A stretch of 64,000 nucleotides of DNA, from the NCBI GenBank assembly GCA_036345935.2, contig JADWOT020000004.1, forward strand, positions 6,296,168 to 6,360,167, read 5' to 3'. A program made the translations under genes and the position numbers. Positions 48,401 through 60,400 of this stretch are shown here, piece by piece (the stretch's first letter is position 1; each line of letters starts with the position of its first letter). The notes beneath the pieces are model-generated. The model ran no database searches. It worked only from the letters and a program-made list of their open reading frames with translations, and had not been told where the DNA came from. Origin of the DNA: Taenia hydatigena. Lineage: Eukaryota > Platyhelminthes > Cestoda > Cyclophyllidea > Taeniidae.

Positions 48401-51400
48401 TAACTCTCCGGTTTTTCTCTTAAAACCCGTGTGTCACGAATATGTGACGTGTGTTATTTACTATTTTTTTACAGCTGTGGTTGCACGAGATGGTATCGTG
48501 ACAACAGATTGATTAGCTTATAAAAACAAAGTGTTCTTGCTACGAGGCAGGTGAGCACATTCTTGTGGTTTTAGTAAGCATTCAGGTTGGGCACAACTTG
48601 GTGTTAGCTATCGGTGGTGGTGATTCCTTTCTCCGCTGACACTCAGACAGCGAACGAGTTAATTCTCTCGGCAGACTTTAACATTTTGAAACGTGAGTTG
48701 TTTTTGAGAAAAATCCACCCGGTAATGTAAATGCCTTTGGGTAAAGCAAGTACGTTTGCATCCGTGAATCATGTCTGTGCTTGATCCAACCCAAAAGTTT
48801 GGCGCCCGACAGGAGGGAGTAGAATATCAGGAGGATCAATGGGGTCAAGTTAAGCCTCGCCTTGCCGGTAGGGGAGAGGGGAGGAAAAGGGGCAGGTGGA
48901 AACGCATCCATTTTAAATCCACATTTCAATAGTCGACGGAAGTTGATTGTTCTTCTCTAGGTCACACCTACCAGTCTTGTTTTTAATGGCAAGTGGTGTG
49001 GTGTAGCCTAGACATCATTGCAGACGTGGCAATGGGCGAAAACAAGGTTTTGACACACACACACACACGCACATACACACACAAATGTGTGTACAGTCGA
49101 TTCACCCCCTACCCTCGCAGTCTAAAAAGTATTCGCACCCGCACACTTTGTCATTTCCTCACTCTGTGACAGAGAAGTACGTGTTTGTGTGGATTTGCGT
49201 GCCTAAAGTGGGGAATGAGTTGGGTGGATAAACATCTCATGTGACCTTGAGGCTTTCGATCATTGGCTCTACACCCGTCAAATAACTACCTCCTTTATTT
49301 TGGTTTTGTATGCTAGATCCTTTGCAAATTTAGGTTCTGGTGTGCACCTTTCTTAACTGGCTAACTGCGATTCACGACTGACCTACACAACTCCATAAAA
49401 GCTTGTTTTGTGGAACGGCCAATGGTGTAAGGCCATGGTTCGATCTGCCTGCCAATCCATTGAGTTCAATCCAGCCCAGGACATAAGTCTAGCTGAAGAG
49501 TTTAAACAGAAATTTAAACACAGTCTTGGAGGGGAGGTGTGAATGCCTACCCCTTGGGCATTGTTGGCGTTTATCTCTTGTGTGACAGGTGTGACCTTAT
49601 TATCAACCAATCAGGATTTGGGGTTGTCCACATCTCAAGGGCACCTACCTGAGCACCCACAAATTCATGTTTCTACTTGACCGTGGCGTTAATAAAAACT
49701 GAATTTACATTACAAATAACGGTGTGGGGCTATATCATGCTCGTACTCCAATATTAATTAATTAAGTCTTTCGCTCCAGACACCATTCCCTCTGGAGGGA
49801 TTGAGCAGAACCTCAGATAGTAACTTCCGCTCTGGGGTGGAAAAAGTCAGGTTTATTAAATGAAAAAAACAACTGGGAGTTGGGGATACATGCGATTTAA
49901 CTTGCATCATTGCACTACGCCTGAACGGTCCGTCCGTCTTTTTTGCCCTGGGTTTGAAATTCGTGACGGGCTATTGAGTATACACGATTTGTGCTATACG
50001 AGGGGTTGCCTTGGCTTGTACTACATGACAAATGATCGTTCTCAACACAGCCCTTTATTGTTCTGCTATTAAAATGCCATGCTGTGAATGTGATGTCGAA
50101 AACGCATCCGTCTTGTGCGCCCTTGATTGGGTAATCACTGTTGTGGTTTTGTTATCAACTCCTCCTCCTCCTGTTAGTTATTTTGGCAGGTAGGAGTATG
50201 CTAATTCATTGCCTTTGTCTTGCCCTGTGAAAACACTCACACTGCGCCTTGTCACAGCTCATAGCAGCAGCACATATGCGTAAATCTGAACGTCACGAAT
50301 ATGTGACATAAAAGCGTGTCCTTAAAAGCGATTGGGTGCGCCTAAAAATAAGGAGTTAAATGTGGAGTGCTTTTGGTCTAACCAAGGGCACACTTTTCTA
50401 CTTCGTGAGCGGCAACAACATGTTAGAACAGGGAAACATCTTAGCGGTGGTGGGAGGAGGGATTTTCTATGAGCCCCCTCCTGGCGGTGAGTTAAGTTCC
50501 TTAAGAAATCGCAGTTCAAATTTCGTGGATATTTCGGCTGATTAATCTATGTTAATTGAGTGAATGCTTAACTAAGGAACACTTTTGGGTAGCACAAGCA
50601 AATGACAATCATGAGATGTTGAAAGCTTGACGCCTGTCGGGTCGGAAAATATGTACCTGTCGTTGACCATGAGAACGATTTACTGGAGTTTCACTAAAGA
50701 CTATCACATTCTTGGCTCCGCGTAATTCCATCCCCTCCGGTGGGGACTTGGTAGTTGGACCGATGGGTGAATAACACGATGACAGTGCGGTCAGTTCACA
50801 TGATTGCCCATCCCTGGTGGTGGTCAAATTGCATGTAGCACACAGCTATGCGGTCACGTGGCTCTCATCTCCATGTCACTAAGGCAGTCATTGATGAGGA
50901 TTTGCAAGGCTGCCCACCACCTCTTTTTTGTGCAGGACTGGCCTATAAATGCGCACTTTAGAAGGCCAGAATTGTGGTGTAACTTGTCGTCAAGGTTTAT
51001 TTTACCTTGTTTCACTGCAAGTATTATGTGTATTTATAAACGGCTTATATTTTACTTGACCAACACTTTGGCACTTTTCACAGTCGATTTTAGGACAATT
51101 TATTGAGTCATATACTGCTAGCACAAGTGTGTGAGTCATAGTTCTTTGGCAGTAATTCGTCCCTTAAAATAATTTTCTAAGTTGTTAGGCAAACAGAAAA
51201 TTATGTGGTTTCGAGAACGCAAACGCTAGGTGGGGAGGGAGTGTCCAAGGCCCGGTGTTGGTGTGGTCATTTTCCTCTGATGGTCCGCGGCACACTGTTG
51301 CGCAATAAGAACAATAAATTATGGGTAGGTTTTTTTCCCCCAAATTTATTGTTCGCTATGCTGAAATACCACGTTTTCTGCAATAAAGTGGTGAGAGGTT

Positions 51401-54400
51401 ATCCAATTATTTATGACTATTTTTTTGCCAGACTAGCGGATCAGATTTGGGGCTAACCTAGGGGCATATTTGGAAACTGTTTTTTAGGATCGTTGCTTGG
51501 AAAATTAGGGTGTGTAATTTTAGAAGGTTGTCTTTGCTTTTAACGGGGGATTTTAATCGTTCCACCACTTGAACGGAAATTGTCCATGTGGGCTGGAACC
51601 AATTTCCAGTCTCCGAGTGTTTCTGGTCTTAAATACTTCTCTTAGACTGGGATTTGTGTGAATAAGGGGAATATTCTTTGTTTTGACAGATCTTCGTGAT
51701 TGAACTTTTTGGTAAAGTTGTAGTTACTTAGGTGATGAATAACTCAAAAGATCTGTAGGTTTGCATTTGTTCATATTTTGGATTGCAAAGGCCGTTCTCG
51801 TGATACTTTACAATTGTTTAGCTGGAAGAGTCGTGATAGCCACTACAAAAACAAAATATCTCTAACGTCAAGGTCATATCTGGCCTTAATCGACTCTGGT
51901 TTGTTGGGCGCGCACATCAATTGGCTAAAAGTGATATTAGGGTACGAGCGACTCAGTTACTATGGCATGTTAAAAAATCCGTGCTAAATTTTATAAGCCA
52001 CTATGACCTCTCCAGCTTCGTGTGATGTAGAAAGAAGGTGCTTTTAATGGAGCATTTCAATAGCTTCCCAGTCGCGTGGCATTTTGCATCGCGAGACTCC
52101 ATTTGCCTGTTGTAAAGTGAAATGCGAATGTTTGAAGGGAAGCAAAAGTAAAATTCGATTCATTGACCAATTGCACGGAAATACGTTTTTGTTCCTAATT
52201 AGCAGAATGCAAGTACCAATCCTCTAAAGCACGAATTTGGGTCTGTGGAAGTCTTGAAAATGAGTACCTCTACCTTACAAGATGTGCTATCTTTTGAAAG
52301 GTTGATGAGCGATTAATGCCAAACAGAAGACATAGTCTAAAGCAATTTTCAGGCCCCTTATGATAGACAGCGGATATATTTAAACCGATTCATTTCAGTT
52401 GATCTTTCACTGTTCAAAATAAAGCTTGACTCTAGTCTTTATTGGCCGTCCCTTCATTTTGAAAGTGACCCAATCACGGCAAGTGTAGTCGGGTTGACGG
52501 TATTCACATCTTCATCCGCTAACCTTGATGACAGCATGGTTTTTGCGGTCGCAGTCACATTCCGGTCCTTTTCCTCCAGGGGTGTCTGGCGCATTGTGAC
52601 CGTGTGCTGCAGTGGCAATGGTGACAGCACATTCCCTCAATCGTCTCTCGTTCATGCATGCACACCTGCCTTTTTTGGTCTCTTAAATGAGCAAAACAAC
52701 GTACACACACCACTTGGTATGCGCAGACGGAACACTCAAAACTCGAGCAGAAATTGCGCTTACCTCCACTTTTGATTAATCACTTCTCGCAGTGAAGAGT
52801 GAGAGACATAGGCAAACTTAGCTGTCTCCATCGCTGCGACATTGGGGTTATATTTCTGCCCAAGTTACTAGACGTGCAAGTCAAGCGGAGGCCCTTGATT
52901 TTATCAGAGAGCTGATATCAAGACAAAGAGGTTATATACGTGGAGTTTAGCCATATTCACGCACCTACCGCGATGTCTAACCCACCCCAGGAGAGCAGCT
53001 TCGGCACATAAGGAGTTGCCAGTGCGGCCAAAATAATCCAGGTTTATTGATATTCGGCCTGCGTCGTTTGTGAAATTTCACATATCCGGGAATGATTGTG
53101 TTCACTGTTCCCTCAGGGGGCTTTGCCTCTTGTGCAATTTCGCGACAATAGGTCGGACGTTGGGCGTTCTAATTGTCCCTTCGAAGGGATGACTTTCGAA
53201 AGTGTGAGGTGGGAATCGCCGCACCTAGGATCGTCGCTGACACATGTACGGTCGGTCGTCTTTGGACTTTAAAGCCATTCAAGTGTTTTACTAATGGGCC
53301 CCTCGTTAAAGTACTCAAAAAGGCAATCATGTGCTTTGTGTCCCAATGCACACGAGTCTGTAAAAACTCCAATCTGCCTTAACAGTTTCTGCGCTGGCTA
53401 TCACGGGTACAAATAGGACATAAATCACTCACCACCGTGTCATGGAGGCATGCCTTTTGATGGATGAGGAGTCCAAAATCTCGGTATGTTTTTAACACTC
53501 TTTATGGCTTCATTAATGGCCCCTGCAAGCGCCTTAAGGCCGGATGGGCTACGTATTGTGGGTCGAGTCCATTGTCTCAATCACGGCACGCTTGACAGGC
53601 ACGTCTTTCAGTTGCCAATCCTTCCTCTTTAACACAAGAAGAAAGGAGGAGGAAATTTTCAACTTGCAGAGTGCAAATGGAGTCCCTTTTTATCACTCCT
53701 TTTGGCCGAAAATGTGCACAAACGTTAAATTTAATTATCTCCCCTCATTCTTTTTGCCATTCCACTTGTCCACAACGAATGCCACTGTTGGTGGATGGAG
53801 ATACAGTTATTTATCAATGTTACCCTACTGCGCCATAAAACCCCGAAAGAGTGACAAGGAAACATGGCGACGCCTTATCGCCATTAACATTTTTTGGAGG
53901 GGAAGAAGTTAACTTTCCTGTGCTTACCAGGCCTTCATCTACTGTTGTGTTTGTTGTTTGGTTCAAAAATTGGAGTTGGAGAGACAACAAGTAATTGATG
54001 GTTGCCTTGGAGTTTGTCGCAAACTGATTTGCCTTCGTGATATGGCTTCATCTGTGGATGGGAGGGTTGGGAACACTTCCATGATGTTTTTCACAATCCT
54101 ATCGGTGAATGCCCTTCCGAGCGAATGATAGCACTGTCTCGTCCTTCTGGAAGGCTGTACAAAGCATCCCCCCGCCATCACTGATGCTAGATTGACACGA
54201 TATAAACCCTTACCTTAAGTGACTATTTAGAGGGTTAAAATGGAATCTTTCTTTTTATTAGGACGTTTCTTCTCAGTTAGCATAGTAGAAGGGCTCCATC
54301 TTGACTATTATAGCGGAATTTCTAGGGTCAAATAATGGGTAACTGAGATCATTTAAGTGGACTTGGATGTGATGCATGGCATCGCTTAATTGCTGAACTA

Positions 54401-57400
54401 CTGCGTGCCATTCTTTGCACTCCATCGTAAATAAAAAATCAACTGTCATTGCATGCGACATGGCATTTGACTGACGAGTAATTTTGTCGGACTACCTTCA
54501 AACTGCTAAGGTGGTTGCATTCACTCCCTCGTCTTGGATTACACAACCGCCTGTTGAGGAGTCGGTGACTCCTACACGATGGCTTTATAGACCCCGGGAT
54601 CTTAATATCTCCCCTTGGTGAATGCTTATCCCCTGGCGAACTCTACCACCAGAAGATTCTTCAGTGTCTAACTTTTATATTCGCTTCCACCATCTCTTAG
54701 ACGTGCTAATTCCACTACATTTGGCAAGATGCTAAGACTTGTAGTTTTTGGACCTGTGAATGTTAAATTCTCTCCTGCGGGCAGGAGGGATGAAGCTCTC
54801 GGTGAAGGGAGCTTTAAATTACATTGGAGGATGGAATTGTATTTAACAATTTGATATTTAATTGAAGGCATCGAGGTGGATTAAAGTGTGATGCCTCTTT
54901 TCGGTCATTTTTCTGAACCAAAATTCTCGCCATCTTTCAAATGTCTTCTTTTGTCCCGTTTATCGAAACGACCCATCACCACAAGCACCATCATCATCGT
55001 TATTATTTATTATTATTATTATTATTTGTGGTTATGACCTTTGGTTGTTAGGTAAACACGTGAATTGCAACACACTTTTATGGACGTGCCAATGTTTACA
55101 ATAATCGCCTGACTTACTGCCTCCCCTTTGATTAAGGTACGGTAGTTTTTCTTGTCCTCCATTGTTGATGCCGATTTTGGCCATCACAATTGTGCTACCC
55201 CTGGGTGAGGTGATAGAAGTTGGCGTTGATACCGCCGTAGCTTCCATCACCGCAGAAGTGATAATTGTTTCTCCGTCCCATTTATCCTGTCAATGTCTCG
55301 TCTCTCTGAAACTGTCTTTTTTTTAAGGCGCTACGTGCTTTATGCCTTTTTTATATTGCCTCTTACATTCGACACATGGATGAAACGTCTAGCATCCATG
55401 CTATTAACCTTTACTAAGTATGCGGCATATTTTTGCCTCCTTCACTTTTCCGCCGGTGGGTAGAAGTCCTATCTACTGCCTTCTCTTGACTATGGATCGG
55501 GAACAAATGATACACAGCGAGACTTGCGGAAGATGCTATCTCCTGTGCAATCCCATCATAATTGTGTCCTCCTATTGGTCGCAGAAGACCGTCATTAGGG
55601 TTTTATGGTATGGCCTTTGGTTGTCAAAGAGGGTATGAATTGCAAATACCCTTTATTTCTTTTGCGTAAAAACAAAACGCCATACACAATTCTTTCTGAT
55701 CCCCATTGCACATCAACCACACTATCACTTGCCTTAGCGACATGGGTGCTGATAGTGAATCAAACTGAACCACATGTTTGAAAAATTGAGGTAAGATCGT
55801 TAGCTATCGTTAGGCGGTATTAAAAGGTCACCCAAGATCAATTTCTCGATGGAAGATAGTGATACTACTTGTTGATTAGCTGTGACAAGGGGCTGCACTT
55901 AAGTAGTATCGTGAGGTACCAGTGGAAAACTAGTAATTAAAACCATACGAGTCAAGTAAAGTGTAATTCAATGGGTGCTTCGCATTTCAGCCCTTTGTAA
56001 TAGGCTGTGACCCTACTGATTAGACAAGATTACTGCCAACAGTTGATTGTCGCGAAATGCGGAATTTAGGGAGCAATTTTTGCACGTTTTTTGTTACTAT
56101 TACCCAACTCCCTCGTTCGCACTGTGCGAGGCCACAATAATTCCGTTCTTGCTTACTGATACCGATCCCAGGTTTACTGTAACTGAGGATTTCGCCCACA
56201 ACATAGCCAACCGACAGATCTCGAAGGCGTGTTTTTATTCGGTATTCTATTGGTGAACACTTTTTTCAACCCCGCCATGATTTTGTCCTTCTAGAAGGTT
56301 TGCTGATCTTTTACATTATCCGTGATTTTTCTCTCCAATTGCAGGGTGTTTGTTTTATCCCTCCTCTCCTCTCCTTTCCCCTATGCATATGCTCCGGTGA
56401 GTGGCGGACTCCTGCCAGACTGTATTTTTTGGTGGTTTTCCCTGTTCTCACCGCCATTTGACCGGGAGCATACCTTCTTTGCGTTTAAGTTTGACCAAAA
56501 TACCCAGTGGTAGAATGGTCTACATTTTCGTGGTAACTCCTCACTGAGAGTAGTTCCACAACGACGAACAGGCTTGGCCATCGACTCCCTACACTTTTAT
56601 GTGGGCGTTTATCGTTATGAGCAAAATTACATTATCTGTGGGCTGATTACTTGCCATGCTCTCTCTCCCTCTCCCAAAGTTCAATGTTGCTTATTTTAAA
56701 CAATCTCAGGCTTCTGATTGGCCGAGTTCAAGGCCATCACCAGTGACTTGGCTTGGGAAATTTTATTGCAGTTTTCTCGTATCCAAGGCTACCTCATGTA
56801 TAATCTTTTTGTTAGGACAAATCCAGGCCTACTGGTTTAAACGTCTTCCCAGAGTAACACCATTTATCGGGAATGGTTCACGGATAGACTTTGACACATT
56901 TTAAAGGCCCTAATGTTTGAACTTTGTTTGTACGGTGAAATTAATGCAATTCCTTGTTTGTCCTAGAATATGGAGATCAGATGTGATGGGTTCTTTGAGC
57001 TCTCTGATCGAAAACATCAAAAGCATTTGGTGGACCTTTAACACCCACCTGTTAATAACAGTTTTAAGTAAGAATTTTCGAAGCTGGAATGTATAAGGTG
57101 CCTACAAAAAAGGAAATCGAGGGCGTTTTAGCGTGCTTATTAATGCCAGTTGAATGGGGTGATCTTCTTTAAAAGATCACATTAAATTGCCTGGGAAGTT
57201 CCATTTTAAATGCCTCGGGTTAATCTCGTTTTTACTGGGGTATCGCCTCAGGTCCTAATCGACGCTGTGACAAACCAAGGTAATCTGTTTTGCTAACGCG
57301 CAGAGGAGAGGCGGCTCAGAGGCAATGTCGCAGAGCGGAAGCTCAACTTGCGGTGAGAGGGAGAGACCCATGTTTTGAGGGCGATTTTGATTCGTCCAAG

Positions 57401-60400
57401 TCTGGCCTCGTTTCATCACTAAAGTCGGGACTGGAGTAGCTGTCAAATTCCAATTCTCTTTCGGTGCCTGCGCTGTCGAGAGCTTCCGCATCAAATGGCT
57501 CCCTTGCGGCCGACTAAATGAGGGGCTTTCTAGCTCAACCGCCATTGTAGCGCCAGGTTGTCGCCGTAGTTACGGGGCAACTAAAGAAACCAAAAGCTAG
57601 ATTTATTATTAATGTAGTGCAGGTTTCACGCCATTATTGCGACTGTGGCAGGCTTTGTTTCCAACACTACTCCAAAATCACAATCCTACTACTTCGTATT
57701 TATAAAGATTCGCATCTATCAGCCCTGCTGGGAAGCTGACATTGCATACCTTCTTTGTTGTGTCAACCCTCAATGAATGAGTCCACCACTAATCTACTTC
57801 TTTCCTTCCTCCAGGTGGCCATAAACTGCGGATGCGTCACCGCAGCGGTGGCACAGCCGGATCAGCTGATGGCGGGGGTTTCGGTGGGGCCACATTTGAT
57901 CTTCAAGAGACCACACCACCACCGTCGGCAGCGACAGTGGCAGGAGCGTCCGCGCCACCAACACAACCGTCGATGCTCCCCCATTTCCCTCTCTTCTCAC
58001 CTTTGATTGGAGGCTTTGGCCGCGGGACATTCAGTACGTCGAATAGAACGACGGCCACCGGTGGTGCTGCCACAACCAGCGCCGCGCCCACAGCTTCTGC
58101 GACTACACAACAACAAAGTTCAACGGCTCGAAGAAAGGTGTCTGTGGACGCAAATAAATTCCCGCGAATGAGATGTGAGTCAATTCCACTAGCTGGGGTT
58201 TAAGCGGTGTTCCACCACCAGTTCGTTGTACATTATTAGGACTTGGTCTCTAACTCATTTCTGAAAACATGATGAGGCACGCAATTCTGGAATCAACTTT
58301 GTTATAGGTTGTCCTGTAAGACTAGAGCCCTACACCACCGGAGTGGAGGTCAATCACAGATGATGGTAAACGCCCACATAGTCAAATATGCAGTTCGATT
58401 AGATGGAACTCTAACATTTTTGATGTGGAATATCCAGTAAACCAAGTGAAGCAGCTCACTATTGGGTGTGATGCGCGTCTAGTGATAGCGACAGTCCCGT
58501 TTTACTCATCTGAAGAATGTTCGAATTGATTTTATGACATGATTGTTTATTTATTTGTAAAATATTGCAATGAAAAGTATAGAGCATGGAATTATTGTCG
58601 TTCCTGCGCGCAAATCATAGTTGACCAATCAGGAGGCTCGGTCAAGGTCAAGTGTGGTTATTTTGGAGTTTTGTCCCATATTGATGTCTTCCTTAGTTAG
58701 TTCGTTATTTTTCTAAGGTGGAGCTTAAAACACACATTTTTTTGTAGAAGAGTTGTAGGAATTGATACATCTTGTATAATGCTATGAAAAGATGTAGTTT
58801 TCAAGTTTAATGAACGAGAGTTCATTTCAATAATTAAATTTAGATAGGAAAGATTGTGTTTGACATCAGCATTTTCACTGCCATTGAGGAACTAGGAATT
58901 CAATGGTTTCATCAACTCTAACTGTCTACGAAAAGGTGCATTTGTTGATTTTTTTTCCTTCCCTCCAGAAAGGGAAGTCATTTTGTCATGCCTTTTAAGT
59001 CTAGACAGACCTTTTTGGAGGGCACCAGACTACGCATCTGTTAACAGGGTACACATGTCTACTTAGAGCCCTTCCTTTAAATAAAATATCAGACAAACTA
59101 TAAATAATTTACGTAGCGATATAAACAAATGGGCAAGTAGACGGGTAGTAAGCACTCCTGTCGCAACTATTCAAGATCAATCGCTGGCACTGATACGGCT
59201 CCCGAGCAACTAAAACTGTTAGAACCAATTATGACTCTGATTGACGCTCTAATTGCCCGCACAGGTTGCCATTCGTTTACTGTGGATAAAAGGTGGCTAT
59301 CGGTGGGGGTCGAGGTGGGGGGACAATGGACAGTGGAGACTGGAGAGTCAAGAGTGGAGGTTCGAGAATCAAAAGACATCCAAAACCGAGCTAAGATTTA
59401 ACCACTTTGACCACAGGGGAATCGCTTCACACCATATGTGTCCTCATCGACAGTGTATTTATAGCAGTAAAATCAAGGGCCTTAGTTGGGCGGGCAGTTG
59501 GAACGTTATTTTTACCCTTCCGCTTTCTCATGTGTTAGAACGAGGGCGGATAAATCTGAGAATGGAGAGTTGATCTGGCTTTGGTTCAGGAAAATAACCT
59601 GATTTCCAAAAATTATCCCAGTATTGGCATAAAGCAAGGTGGTTTCACTCAACTCAAATCTTATCCACGACACGATAACAGGAAGACTGTTTAACTTGTC
59701 ATTCAACCAGTCCTACAAGAAAGTAAGCGCACTAAAGTCACTCACAGTAGCACATCCGTCGAGATTTTATTCTCCTTTTTCTTCTCTTGTTTAACCAATC
59801 CGCTTGAGCAAGTGTGCTCAAAGCAATCGACGCACGTGAGCACTTGTGATATCCAAAACCTCCATATGAACCAGCTTTTTACTTCACTCTCTTTATTGGA
59901 ACATTCAAAAATAATTTTCGTTGACATTTTTTACCCTTCCAATCAATGATTGAACCCGAAAGCACTCCGGAGTTGGCCCATAAGGGATTTAGGTAGTCTC
60001 TGTTGTTGCACGTTTGGTCCCAGATTTGGCGTTCATCATCAATGTAACTTTCATTTATCCACGAATCATTTTAGCAGAAAAGTCTCACCTCCTTTTTTCA
60101 CACTTAAATGCTTCGATTGCCGTTGGTGGGCTAAGTGAGTCGTCTCCGCCTCTTCGTTGGATTTTGACAGTTATGTTTATGGGGGCTTCTCCCCACCGCA
60201 TTACATCCTACTTCCTTCAAGTTCATCATTTATTCATTCAAACTTAATCTAACTGTATCGAATGTGACACTTTTTACCATTTGCAAACTTAAAATTGGGG
60301 GTGGAAATTTTTCATCATCAGTCGCAACGTGGAGCACCAGTTAATCTCCCTTTACCGACCTGTCAAAAACAACAAAAAAAAACAGCACGCGAGATTGTTG

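Larger units (their letters stand above)
47520..57814 (+). other. UNK intron 5
   Basis: 10.3 kb, phase 1, the largest intron seen. It contains three clear and two degenerate copies of the 16-bp palindrome (47545-50307), an AC microsatellite at 49052, a TTA tract at 55001-55026 and a perfect 8-bp-arm inverted repeat at 57159-57180. No supported gene on either strand. Confidence 0.7.

Noticed and set aside
48851..48898. G-rich stretch as another quadruplex
   Set aside because: Only three full GGGG runs are present, so it fails the four-run pattern.
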